Assembly (NCBI GenBank): GCA_035547915.1
Contig: DASZTS010000109.1
Coordinates: forward strand, 1-17,666
DNA from: DASSFG01 sp035547915
GTDB lineage: Bacteria > Planctomycetota > Planctomycetia > Pirellulales > JAICIG01
Direction: 5' to 3'
Length of the DNA: 17,666 nt
This document shows, piece by piece, positions 1-6,728 of this stretch (its first letter is position 1; each line of letters starts with the position of its first letter). The notes under the pieces are model-generated. The model did no database searches and was not told where the DNA came from. It saw only the letters and a program-made list of their open reading frames with translations. The position numbers and the translations under genes were made by a program.

Positions 1-478
1 GGCCGTGATTTTCCAACGGCTCGGCCTGATGCCACCACGCCGGCTCCGCCGGCTCGACGGCATCCAAATGTAGTGAAATAAACACCCCCAAATCGCACCT
101 AAGTCCTTTCGCGAACGTCAAAACTCTCTAACTTGGGTTAGCGGGCATACCTGCCGTCCACTCTGCACGCTTGAAGCAGGGCGTGTCTCTCCGGCGGAAC
201 TGGCAAAGCCGCATCGCGCTCCGAAAAAATCGGGGTTTCACGCCGATTTTTCGCCCACGGCTTCGCAGGCTCTCGGGTTCTGTCAGCCGTCTAAAGATCG
301 GGCCGGCGGCGCTCCGCCTGCAAAGTCGCCCTGGCTTGCCTGTAACGCTTGTTGCGACTTGTGGATGTTTTCGGTGCAATCGCTTTGTTCCGCAAAACTC
401 CCCGCAAGCAAATAACCGTTACAAGCCGATGAGTCCCACAGGGAGCTTCGAGACATCGGCCAGAAGAGGCACGCGACC
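1..478. other. Gene-free left edge carrying one palindromic repeat copy
   Basis: No convincing gene is visible here. Short open frames reach into the window from the left edge and stop at about 73 and 81, but neither can be recognised. The main structure is the palindromic repeat at 187-296, described separately. A weak promoter-like pair, TTGCGA (352-357) and TGCAAT (375-380) with a 17 bp spacer, lies about 100 bases before the export gene; each box matches the sigma70 consensus at four of six positions, so it is only a candidate. Confidence 0.5.
187..296 (+). repeat. Palindromic intergenic repeat, copy 1
   Basis: This is the most diverged of three related ~109 bp elements. Its core is a hairpin, AAAAATCGG (225-233) pairing with CCGATTTTT (243-251) over a 9-base loop. 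The core is followed by TCGCCCACGG, which is shared exactly with copy 2. The right end reads TGTCAGCCGTCTAAAG, close to the right end of copy 2 (TGTCAGCCGCTCTAAAG). The left end is only loosely complementary to the right end. Orientation matches copy 2 and is opposite to copy 3. Confidence 0.75.
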
Positions 479-1570
479 ATGAGATGGGGACGGAACTACG
501 GCCGCCAGCGCGTCATTGTCGCGTTGCTGGTGCTATCGCTCGGCGAGTCAGGATGTCATTCGAGCAAGCTCGGTGGTCATTATTGGGCGCCGCCGCGGAG
601 CAACTTGGAAGCCAAGGTTCCACCGCCGCCGCCCGACGTTCCCCGTGAACTGTCGAAAGTGGCCATGCCCGACTATGTGATCGAGCCGCCCGACATTCTG
701 TTGATCGACGCCATCAAGGTGGTGCCGAAGTCGCCTTATCGGATCGAGAGTCTCGATCAGTTGGCAATTCAGGCGCCGGGCGCCTTGCTGGAGCACCCGC
801 TTGACGGCCAGTTCGTGGTTGAGCCAGGTGGAACGATCGACTTGGGGCCGCCCTACGGCTCGGTACAAGTGGCAGGACTCGATTTGCCTGGTGCCACCCG
901 GGCCATTGAGAAGAAGCTGCACGACTTTCTTTCCGATCCGACGACCCACATCAGTTTGGCTCAGAGCGCGGGGACGCAACAGATCTCTGGCGAGCACATG
1001 GTCGGTCCGGACGGCAAGGTCACCCTGGGAAGTTATGGCAAAGTGTTTGTTACCGGGCTTACGCAACAGCAAGCCAAACAAGCGATCGAGACGCACTTGG
1101 CCCAGTTTTTGGAAAACCCGCGGGTGGCGGTCGACATCTATGCTTACAACAGCAAGTTTTATTACGTGATCACCGACGGCGCCGGTTTAGGCGACGCCGT
1201 GGTTAAATTTCCCATCACGGGCAACGAAACGGTACTCGATGCCCTGGCCGAGGTGAACGGCATGCAGGAAGTGTCGTCGAAGCGCATCTGGATTGCGCGT
1301 CCGACACCCTACGGAACAGGCTGCGACGAGATTCTTGCGGTTGACTGGCACGGCATCAGCCAACGGGCCGAAACCGCCACCAACTACCAGCTCCTGCCGG
1401 GCGACCGCTTGTTCATCGCCCACGACCCGCTCGTGGCAACCAACAATGCCATCAGCAAGTTTGTCAATCCGTTTCAACGGTTCTTCGGCGGCATGCTGAT
1501 GGGCACGTACAGTATCCGAGCCATCAAGTTCTTTAGCAGCAACACGGGTGGATTCGGTGGCGGTGTTTAG
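479..1570 (+). CDS. Polysaccharide export / SLBB-type protein, putative lipoprotein
   Basis: The protein has 363 residues and resembles outer-membrane polysaccharide export proteins of the Wza/GumB kind, which form or gate the exit channel for capsule or exopolysaccharide. A short hydrophobic stretch (about 12-21) ends at Cys26 in LGESGC, an imperfect lipobox, so lipidation is likely but not certain. The poly-export domain begins at YVIEPPDILLI (66-76). A second strand-helix module with GPDGKVTLGSYGKV (176-189) and a helix ending in NPRVAVDI follows. The C-terminal soluble domain ends with NYQLLPGDRLFI (302-313), typical of SLBB-like repeats. AGAAGAGG lies about 10 bases before the ATG. No chain-length regulator (Wzc), flippase or glycosyltransferase gene is adjacent, so the polymer and its partners are unknown. 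The Gly-rich C-terminus is unusual. Confidence 0.85.
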   Translation: MRWGRNYGRQRVIVALLVLSLGESGCHSSKLGGHYWAPPRSNLEAKVPPPPPDVPRELSKVAMPDYVIEPPDILLIDAIKVVPKSPYRIESLDQLAIQAPGALLEHPLDGQFVVEPGGTIDLGPPYGSVQVAGLDLPGATRAIEKKLHDFLSDPTTHISLAQSAGTQQISGEHMVGPDGKVTLGSYGKVFVTGLTQQQAKQAIETHLAQFLENPRVAVDIYAYNSKFYYVITDGAGLGDAVVKFPITGNETVLDALAEVNGMQEVSSKRIWIARPTPYGTGCDEILAVDWHGISQRAETATNYQLLPGDRLFIAHDPLVATNNAISKFVNPFQRFFGGMLMGTYSIRAIKFFSSNTGGFGGGV

Positions 1571-1595
1571 TCTGAATTCCGGCGGCAATGATGTT

Positions 1596-1704
1596 CTAAG
1601 AGCAACCGACAAAACCGGATCTCGCTCCACAAAAATCAGCGTTCCACGGCCGATTTTTCGCCCACGGGCGCTCCGGCTTCCGGGTTTTGTCAGCCGCTCT
1701 AAAG
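1596..1704 (+). repeat. Palindromic intergenic repeat, copy 2
   Basis: This element of about 109 bp starts 25 bases after the export gene. Its ends are near-perfect inverted repeats: the left end reads CTAAGAGCAACCGACAAAAC, and the complement of the right end reads CTTTAGAGCGGCTGACAAAA. The centre can fold as AAAAATC (1631-1637) with GATTTTT (1652-1658). Apart from a one-base gap it aligns over its full length with the reverse complement of copy 3. The T-rich arms could give it bidirectional terminator activity, but that is inference. Confidence 0.85.
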
Positions 1705-1741
1705 GGCTAGGTGGCGTCGGGCTTTTTTAGGGGGAATCGCT

Positions 1742-2233
1742 ATGCAATTCACGAAGAAGAACGCGCATCGTCTGTGTCGCTTGGCACTCTTGACGATGGC
1801 CTGCGGTTGCCACGCTGTGTCGCATCCCCCGGCAATGAAGCCCACCGGCTGCATCTGCGCGCCGCACGGGCCATGCGCTGGGTATTTTTCTACCTGCTGG
1901 CGACAGTGGCCTTCGCAATGCGCCACTTGCCCGCCTGCCATCGAAGCAAATGAAGAGGGTTTGCCGCCTAACGCGGAAACCATCTTGCCGCCTGCTGCGG
2001 TTCCCGGCGATGTGCATTACGATTCGGCGAGCGCTTCGACGAAAGACCGGCCCATGAAGCCGGCTTCGTTGCAAAGGGGCGGAAAGGCAAAGTCAAAAGG
2101 GAGTCACCAGGCGAAGCAACCGTCGGATCGCCAATCGCAGCCGACTGCCACCCGCAGCCGCAAACGATCGGTGGCTCGCAATTCTCCGCGCTCCGAAGAC
2201 CGTTCGGTCGTGACCCGCGCAGACGTTCCGTGA
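1742..2233 (+). CDS. Small Cys/Pro-rich putative lipoprotein, function unknown
   Basis: The protein has 163 residues. A basic N-terminus and a hydrophobic stretch (about 11-20) run into MACGC (19-23), suggesting a secretion signal with possible lipidation at Cys21 or Cys23. The region 37-63 contains seven cysteines and the segment GYFSTCWRQWP (47-57), which resembles a GY..T.WR.WP motif that I recall as widespread in secreted planctomycete proteins of unknown function. The C-terminal ~80 residues are Lys/Arg/Ser/Gln-rich and look disordered. AGGGGGA lies about 6 bases before the ATG. The gene follows the export gene on the same strand after copy 2 of the repeat, and a strong terminator lies 130 bases downstream. 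No function can be assigned. The export neighbour suggests, weakly, an envelope role. Confidence 0.7.
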   Translation: MQFTKKNAHRLCRLALLTMACGCHAVSHPPAMKPTGCICAPHGPCAGYFSTCWRQWPSQCATCPPAIEANEEGLPPNAETILPPAAVPGDVHYDSASASTKDRPMKPASLQRGGKAKSKGSHQAKQPSDRQSQPTATRSRKRSVARNSPRSEDRSVVTRADVP

Positions 2234-2362
2234 TATCAATCGCCGCCGGTTGATACCGACGCTTCGAAGCCCGTGCTTCTGTGTCGCTACCGCTTCCGTT
2301 TGACATCCTCCACCCATGACCTACTCTTTCCCATCGGGCAGGTTAGCTGGGACAGATTATCG

Positions 2363-2396
2363 GGCCGCCCCTGGTCGCTCGTGGGGCGGCCTTTTT
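2363..2396 (+). terminator. Intrinsic (Rho-independent) terminator
   Basis: GGCCGCCCC (2363-2371) pairs perfectly with GGGGCGGCC (2383-2391) over an 11-base loop, and TTTTT (2392-2396) follows at once. This is a textbook terminator for plus-strand transcription. It most likely ends the export/lipoprotein transcription unit about 130 bases after the small lipoprotein gene and insulates the rpsB promoter. Confidence 0.92.
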
Positions 2397-2484
2397 CGTG
2401 CGCACTGCCGGCCTTGCGCCGCCGCTCTGGCGACTCCCGCGAGATTCCATTCTCGGCGCCTGCTTGATTCAGGGCCGCGTTGCC

Positions 2485-2593
2485 CTCTATAGCAGTTGGC
2501 AGAACCTGGATGCCGGACGACCGCAGGCAAGAAATCGGCCGTGAAACGGCCGATTTCTGGGAGCTCGATCCGGTTTTTTCGGTTGCTCTTAAA
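2485..2593 (-). repeat. Palindromic intergenic repeat, copy 3 (inverted)
   Basis: This is the reverse-oriented counterpart of copy 2. It has the best core hairpin of the three: AGAAATCGGCCGT (2530-2542) and ACGGCCGATTTCT (2546-2558) form a perfect 13 bp stem with a GAA triloop. The right terminus, CCGGTTTTTTCGGTTGCTCT, matches the complement of the left end of copy 2. The left terminus, CTCTATAGCAGTTGGCAGAA, is more diverged. The core sequence differs among copies while the hairpin is kept, which suggests that the structure matters. Confidence 0.85.
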
Positions 2594-2654
2594 CGGTCAG
2601 CAAACCATAGACGGGCACGCACGTTCGCGACACCGCCCCACCACTGCGGCCACA

Positions 2655-2683
2655 TTGACCGGATACCCTAAACTGGCTATCAT
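2655..2683 (+). promoter_or_regulatory. Sigma70-type promoter for the rpsB operon
   Basis: TTGACC (2655-2660) and TATCAT (2678-2683) are separated by exactly 17 bp, and each matches the consensus at five of six positions. Transcription would start at about 2690, leaving a leader of about 180 bases before rpsB. It is the best promoter match I found in the window and sits just downstream of repeat copy 3. Confidence 0.75.
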
Positions 2684-2857
2684 CAACGGCTTTCCGCCTT
2701 GAGCGGCCCAAGGCGAGGGCGTGTGTTCCGCGCTTCTGCTCTGGCCGATTCGTCCCTTGAACGCCGGACGTCCGCCTCCTCCCTGCGTGTGAGGTTGTGG
2801 AACAGGGCCGGTGTGCCTAATTACGTGCAGCACTCCCGCGAACGGCGTGCTGACAAG

Positions 2858-2864
2858 AAAGGAG
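2858..2864 (+). promoter_or_regulatory. Shine-Dalgarno site that fixes the rpsB start
   Basis: AAAGGAG lies 5 bases before GTG 2870. It selects this GTG over the in-phase TTG at 2699. A hairpin, CAGCAC (2828-2833) with GTGCTG (2847-2852), ends 5 bases before it and could modulate access. Confidence 0.85.
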
Positions 2865-2869
2865 ATTGC

Positions 2870-3634
2870 GTGGCAACGGTTCTCGTTAAGCAGTTGATCG
2901 AAGCGGGCGTCCATTTCGGACACCGCGCCAGCCGTTGGAATCCCAAGATGCGGCCCTATATCTATGGCCGCCGTAACCTGATTCACATCATCGACGTGCG
3001 CGAGACCGTGCGGGGCCTGATCCGCGCCCGCAAATATCTCACGCAGGTCGCCGCCGGCGGCAGCCTGGTGCTCTTCGTCGGCACCAAGCGGCAGGCGGCT
3101 GAGACGGTCGAGCGCGAATCGACCCGTTGCGGAATGCCCTTCGTCAGCGACCGCTGGTTGGGTGGCACACTCACCAATTTCCGCACCATTCGCAGCCGGT
3201 TGACCCGCTTGGAAGAACTCGAACGCCTGCGGAGCGGCGAAGAGTTGCAAACCTACTCCAAGAAGATGCAGTCGGCGCTCAATCGCGAATATCGCAAGAT
3301 GTTTCGCAACCTGAACGGTATGCGGACGATGAACCGGCTGCCCGAGTGCATGGTCGTGATCGACCCGCGCAAGGAACACAACGCCATCGACGAGGCGCGC
3401 AAGCTGGGTATCACCACGGTCGCCCTGATCGACACCGATTGCGACCCGGATCTGGTCGATCTGCCCATCCCGGGCAACGACGACAGCATCCGCTCCATCG
3501 AGATCGTGTTGCAGCAATTGGCCAACGCGGTGCTCGAGGGGAAGGCGAACGCGGCGGCGAATGTCGGTGTCGCTCCGGAAGGCGCGCCGGCGGCCTACAC
3601 CATGCCGGCCGACGAAGATAAAGACGCCGAATAG
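2870..3634 (+). CDS. rpsB: 30S ribosomal protein S2
   Basis: S2 binds late to the small subunit at the head-platform junction and is needed for S1 binding. The start is GTG 2870, giving 254 residues, the usual length. The N-terminus then reads ATVLVKQLIEAGVHFGH and runs into RWNPKMRPYIYGRR, the standard S2 opening. SLVLFVGTKRQA, the DRWLGGTLTNF segment and the VVIDPRKEHNAIDEARKLGI segment are all present and in order. The C-terminus is a short Ala-rich and acidic tail (PADEDKDAE). It is the first gene of rpsB-tsf-pyrH-frr; tsf follows after 15 bases. S2 commonly represses its own operon through the mRNA leader in other bacteria. The 180-base leader here leaves room for that, but no known element was recognised. 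Confidence 0.97.
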   Translation: MATVLVKQLIEAGVHFGHRASRWNPKMRPYIYGRRNLIHIIDVRETVRGLIRARKYLTQVAAGGSLVLFVGTKRQAAETVERESTRCGMPFVSDRWLGGTLTNFRTIRSRLTRLEELERLRSGEELQTYSKKMQSALNREYRKMFRNLNGMRTMNRLPECMVVIDPRKEHNAIDEARKLGITTVALIDTDCDPDLVDLPIPGNDDSIRSIEIVLQQLANAVLEGKANAAANVGVAPEGAPAAYTMPADEDKDAE

Positions 3635-3649
3635 GAAGGGAGAGAAACC

Positions 3650-4477
3650 ATGCCAGAAGTTACCGCCACCATGGTCAAGGCGTTGCGCGAGCGCACCGGC
3701 CTGCCGATGATGGACTGCAAGAAGGCGCTCCAGGAGACGAACGGCGACGAAGAGAAGGCCCTCGAGTACATCCGCAAGCAGGGCATCAAGACGAAGGAGA
3801 CGCGCATCGGCCGCGAGACATCGGCCGGCCGTATCGCCGTCTATACCGACTTCGCCAAGGGCGTGGGAGCCATGGTCGAACTCCAGTGCGAAAGTGCGCC
3901 GGTCGCCGGCGGCAAGGAGTTCGCACAATTCGCGAACGATCTGGCCAAACAACTGGCCACCGGCCCCGGTGCCGCCAGCGGCGACGAGTTGCTGAAGCAG
4001 CCGGCGCCCGGCAAGACCGGGACCTTCGGCGATGCGCTGGACGACATGTACAACCGCATCCGCGAGGTGTTCAAAATCGGTCGCGTGGCCCGCATCGACG
4101 GCCCTTGTGGCGCGTATGCCCATCACGACGGTTCGGCCGGTGCCCTGGTCGAAGTCAGGGGTGGATCGCCCGAAGTGGCCAAAGACATCGCCATGCACGT
4201 CGTCGCCTTCAAGCCGGCTGCCGTCTCGAAGGAGGATCTCGATCCGGCCGCGGTGGAGAAGGAACGCGAGATTCTGACCGAGGCCGCGCGCAAGGAAGGC
4301 AAGCCCGAGAACATCATCGGCAAGATGATCGAAGGCCGGTTGAAGAACTTCTTTGCCGAAAGGGTCCTGCTGGAGCAGCCCTTCGTCAAAGACGACAAGC
4401 GCGCGGTGGGCAAGGTGGCCGAAGAGGCCAAGATGAAGGTCGTACGGTTCGTGCGCTGGGAACTCGGCAAGGAATGA
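3650..4477 (+). CDS. tsf: Elongation factor Ts
   Basis: EF-Ts catalyses GDP release from EF-Tu in the cytoplasm. The protein has 275 residues. The N-terminal UBA-like domain is clear (LRERTGLPMMDCKKAL, 12-27), as is the C-terminal part (the AMHVVAFKP and EKEREILTEAARKEGKP segments, then IIGKMIEGRLKNFFAERVLL). GGGAGAG lies shortly before the ATG. The oddity is in the core. The motif that in Escherichia coli reads QTDFVAKDAGFQAF, and whose Asp80 and Phe81 enter the EF-Tu magnesium site, reads ESAPVAGGKEFAQF here (81-94), so Asp and Phe are replaced by Ala83 and Pro84. The rest of the family signature is intact, so I call it functional EF-Ts with a divergent contact loop. pyrH follows after 3 bases. 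Confidence 0.95.
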   Translation: MPEVTATMVKALRERTGLPMMDCKKALQETNGDEEKALEYIRKQGIKTKETRIGRETSAGRIAVYTDFAKGVGAMVELQCESAPVAGGKEFAQFANDLAKQLATGPGAASGDELLKQPAPGKTGTFGDALDDMYNRIREVFKIGRVARIDGPCGAYAHHDGSAGALVEVRGGSPEVAKDIAMHVVAFKPAAVSKEDLDPAAVEKEREILTEAARKEGKPENIIGKMIEGRLKNFFAERVLLEQPFVKDDKRAVGKVAEEAKMKVVRFVRWELGKE

Positions 4478-4480
4478 GGA

Positions 4481-5248
4481 ATGCTCGACCAGCCCACAGA
4501 TCGTAAGCGGCGCGTCGTCCTGAAGCTGTCAGGTGAGAGCTTCGCTCGCGCGGGCGAGCGCGGCATCAGCATGCAGGAGGTGATCCACATCGCCCGGCAG
4601 ACCTCGCAAGCGGCCAGGAACGGTGCGCAGATCGCCATCGTGATCGGCGGGGGCAATATCTTGCGCGGCGCGCAGTTCACCTCGGCGAGCACGAGCATAC
4701 AGGAGGCGACGGCCCACTACATGGGAATGCTCGCCACCGTCATCAACGGCTTGGCCCTGCAAGACGCCCTCGAATCGCTCGGCTGCGAGACCCGGCTTTC
4801 GACCGCCATCCGCATGGACGGCGTGGCCGAGCCCTACATCCGCCGCCGCGCTCGCAGGCATCTGGAAAAGGGACGCATCGTTATCCTGGCCTGCGGTACC
4901 GGCAGTCCGTTCGTCACCACCGACACGGCCGCCGCGCAGCGGGCCTTGGAACTCGACGCCGACATCCTGCTCAAGGCGACGCGGGTCGACGGCGTGTACA
5001 GCGACGACCCGGAAAAGAATCCGCACGCGGTGTTGTACAGCGATTTGAGCTATGCCCAGGTTCGCGAGCAGAATCTGCGGGTCATGGATCCCACGGCCAT
5101 CGCCCAATGCATGGAGCACAACATGCCGATCCTGGTGTTCAACTTCAAGAAGGAAGGGAACATCGAGCGGGCCGTGGCCGGCGAGAAGGTGGGCACCTGG
5201 ATCGGGGCTTCCAAGGCCGACAATAACCGACAGAAGGCAGAAGTATGA
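4481..5248 (+). CDS. pyrH: UMP kinase (uridylate kinase)
   Basis: PyrH phosphorylates UMP to UDP with ATP in pyrimidine nucleotide synthesis; the bacterial enzyme is a hexamer of the amino-acid-kinase fold. The protein has 255 residues. It shows VVLKLSGESF (12-21), IVIGGGNILRG (53-63), MGMLATVINGLALQDALE (81-98), GTGSPFVTTDTAA (139-151), KATRVDGVYSDDP (165-177) and MDPTAIAQCMEHNMPILVFN (202-221), all standard. The ATG lies 3 bases after the tsf stop, with its Shine-Dalgarno (AAGGAATGAGG) spanning that stop. Its own stop overlaps the frr start as ATGA, so translation of the two is probably coupled. The short tail after residue 242 is not conserved in kind. Confidence 0.97.
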   Translation: MLDQPTDRKRRVVLKLSGESFARAGERGISMQEVIHIARQTSQAARNGAQIAIVIGGGNILRGAQFTSASTSIQEATAHYMGMLATVINGLALQDALESLGCETRLSTAIRMDGVAEPYIRRRARRHLEKGRIVILACGTGSPFVTTDTAAAQRALELDADILLKATRVDGVYSDDPEKNPHAVLYSDLSYAQVREQNLRVMDPTAIAQCMEHNMPILVFNFKKEGNIERAVAGEKVGTWIGASKADNNRQKAEV

Positions 5249-5805
5249 GCGCGGAAGAGATTCTCCTCGACGTCGAAGAGCGGATGGAAAAGGCCGTCGA
5301 GATGCTCAAGCACCAGCTAGCCGGCATCCGCACGGGCCGCGCGAACCCGGGCCTCGTCGATTCGCTCCGGGTGGAAGCTTACGGCTCTCCCACGCCGATC
5401 AAACAACTCGCGTCGGTCGGTGCCCCCGAACCGACACAGATCGTGATCCGACCGTTCGACCCGGGCACGTTGAAAGACATCGAGAAGGCGATCCTGGCCA
5501 GCGGACTCGGCCTGACGCCGATGAACGATGGCAAGCTGATCCGCCTCAACATCCCGCCGTTGTCGACGGAAACTCGCCGCAAGTACACGGGACGCATCAA
5601 GGAACTGGCCGAAGATGCGAAGGTTTCCATCCGCAACGTGCGCCGCGACGGAAACAAGCTGGCCGATCAGGGCGAAAAGGACAAAGTCCTTTCCGAAGAC
5701 GACTGCGAGAAGCTCAAGGAAGAGATTCAGGAGTTGACCAAGAAGTTCGAGAACCGCGCGAGCGAATTGGCCAAGGTCAAAGAGCAAGAGGTCATGGAGG
5801 ATTAG
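5245..5805 (+). CDS. frr: Ribosome recycling factor
   Basis: RRF splits post-termination ribosomes together with EF-G. The protein has 186 residues, the normal length (about 185). The first helix ends in LAGIRTGRANPGLVDSLRV (25-43). The beta domain has YGSPTPIKQLA and IVIRPFD (66-72). The three-helix bundle resumes with NDGKLIRLNIPPL and the IRNVRRDGNKLA segment (129-140), the invariant arginines. The start overlaps the pyrH stop by 4 bases (ATGA), the classic pyrH-frr arrangement. It is the last translation gene of this block; a structured 65-base gap separates it from the next gene. Confidence 0.97.
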   Translation: MSAEEILLDVEERMEKAVEMLKHQLAGIRTGRANPGLVDSLRVEAYGSPTPIKQLASVGAPEPTQIVIRPFDPGTLKDIEKAILASGLGLTPMNDGKLIRLNIPPLSTETRRKYTGRIKELAEDAKVSIRNVRRDGNKLADQGEKDKVLSEDDCEKLKEEIQELTKKFENRASELAKVKEQEVMED

Positions 5806-5814
5806 CGGAAGGGC

Positions 5815-5850
5815 CGAGGTCGCCGCGTCGCGGCAACTCTTCGCACCTCG
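5815..5850 (+). other. Nested hairpin between frr and the phosphodiesterase gene
   Basis: CGAGGT (5815-5820) pairs with ACCTCG (5845-5850), enclosing a smaller stem GCCGC (5822-5826) with GCGGC (5830-5834) over a GTC loop. No T-run follows, so it is not a clear terminator. It could be an mRNA stability or processing element that lowers expression of the downstream gene relative to frr. Confidence 0.4.
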
Positions 5851-5870
5851 CTCCGCCCGTCGGTAAGCGT

Positions 5871-6629
5871 ATGCCCCGGTTCATCGATTCGCCGCGCCCG
5901 CTCATCTTGGCACACCGCGGCGACAGCCGTGTGGCGCCGGAGAACACCCTGCCCGCCTTCTCATCGGCGTTGGAGCTCGGCGTCGATCTGGTCGAACTCG
6001 ATTATCGCCACTCCGCCGACGGCGTGCCGGTGGTCTTCCACGACGCCGAGCTGGACCGATGTAGCGATGCCTGCATGCTGTGGGGCGGTGAACGCATCGT
6101 GTTTACCAGCCGCACCTGGTCCGAACTTTGCCGGCTCGACGCCGGCCGTTGGTACGGCGAGCGTTTTGCCGGCACGCGGTTGACCACGCTCGAAGACGCC
6201 CTCAGGCTGATCTGTCCGCGGGCCGGCTGCATGATCGAACGCAAAGGGGGCGACGCCGAGACGCTGGTAGCACTCATCCGGCGGCTGGGTTATGTCGATC
6301 GGTGTGTCGTCACGGCGTTCGACTGGGAGTTTCTCGCACGCTGCCGTGGGCTCTCGTCCGAACTGTTGTTGGGCGCTTTGGGAACCGAACCGCTCGGTGC
6401 GGAACATTTGGCCGCGGCCAAAGAATTCGGTGCTCGCGTCATCGGCTGGGACGATGGTTTCGTCACGCGCGAACACATCGACCTGGTTCATGCGCATGGC
6501 CTGAAGGCCTGGGTTTGGACCGTTGACGAACCGACCCGGGCCGCCGAGTTGGCGAAGTGGGGTGTCGACGGGATCATCAGCAATGTGCCTGGCCGGATGC
6601 AAACCGTCATGGCCGATCTCACCCCTTGA
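5871..6629 (+). CDS. Glycerophosphodiester phosphodiesterase family protein
   Basis: Enzymes of this family hydrolyse glycerophosphodiesters such as deacylated phospholipids to glycerol-3-phosphate and an alcohol, on a TIM-barrel fold. The protein has 252 residues. The catalytic set is visible: ILAHRGDS with His15 and Arg16, APENT with Glu24, VELDYRHSADGVPVVFHD with Glu42, Asp44 and His57, and MIERKGG with Glu123. WVWTVDEP (214-221) and GVDGIISNVPGRM (231-243) close the barrel. There is no signal peptide, so it is probably cytoplasmic. The open frame extends far upstream over frr, but homology starts near ATG 5871, which lacks a strong Shine-Dalgarno. It follows frr on the same strand by 65 bases and may be read through from the rpsB operon. 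Confidence 0.92.
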   Translation: MPRFIDSPRPLILAHRGDSRVAPENTLPAFSSALELGVDLVELDYRHSADGVPVVFHDAELDRCSDACMLWGGERIVFTSRTWSELCRLDAGRWYGERFAGTRLTTLEDALRLICPRAGCMIERKGGDAETLVALIRRLGYVDRCVVTAFDWEFLARCRGLSSELLLGALGTEPLGAEHLAAAKEFGARVIGWDDGFVTREHIDLVHAHGLKAWVWTVDEPTRAAELAKWGVDGIISNVPGRMQTVMADLTP

Positions 6630-6654
6630 CCAAGCCGACTCCAAATCATTAACT
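6626..6654 (+). promoter_or_regulatory. Possible weak promoter before the small basic protein gene
   Basis: TTGACC (6626-6631) overlaps the stop of the phosphodiesterase gene and is followed 17 bp later by TTAACT (6649-6654), which matches the -10 consensus at only three of six positions. The -35 box is good and the -10 box poor. It is recorded because the tiny basic protein gene begins 75 bases later and has its own Shine-Dalgarno. Confidence 0.25.
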
Positions 6655-6728
6655 GTTTGGCGAGCGAAGAAGCGTCGTTCGCAATTCATTCACATCGCTG
6701 GGCCATTTCCAAGAGAGGATTGTTTGCC

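Larger units (their letters stand above)
2234..2869. other. Gene-free stretch: terminator, repeat copy 3, rpsB promoter and leader
   Basis: No gene is supported here. In order it holds the intrinsic terminator at 2363-2396, the inverted copy of the palindromic repeat at 2485-2593, the TTGACC/TATCAT promoter at 2655-2683 and the rpsB leader up to 2869. An open frame in phase with rpsB continues upstream to a TTG at 2699, but that stretch has no ribosome binding site and does not resemble S2, so it is treated as untranslated leader. Confidence 0.7.

Noticed and set aside
1..81. Possible 3' ends of a coding region entering from the left edge (two frames, stops at 71-73 and 79-81).
   Set aside because: Neither short peptide is recognisable, and the two frames cannot be told apart.
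1705..1741. A T-run (GGGCTTTTTTAG) before the small lipoprotein gene as a terminator.
   Set aside because: No convincing stem precedes it, and it is followed at once by the ribosome site of the next gene.
2699..2869. An N-terminal extension of rpsB from TTG 2699.
   Set aside because: It has no ribosome site and no similarity to S2, while GTG 2870 has AAAGGAG at a 5-base spacing and gives the normal S2 N-terminus.
2597..4198. A 533-residue open frame on the minus strand opposite rpsB and tsf.
   Set aside because: It is an antisense shadow of two certain genes in GC-rich DNA and has no protein-like features of its own.
5052..5870. An N-terminal extension of the phosphodiesterase across pyrH and frr.
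   Set aside because: It is the off-frame reading of frr and is Arg/Pro-rich; family similarity begins at about 5871.
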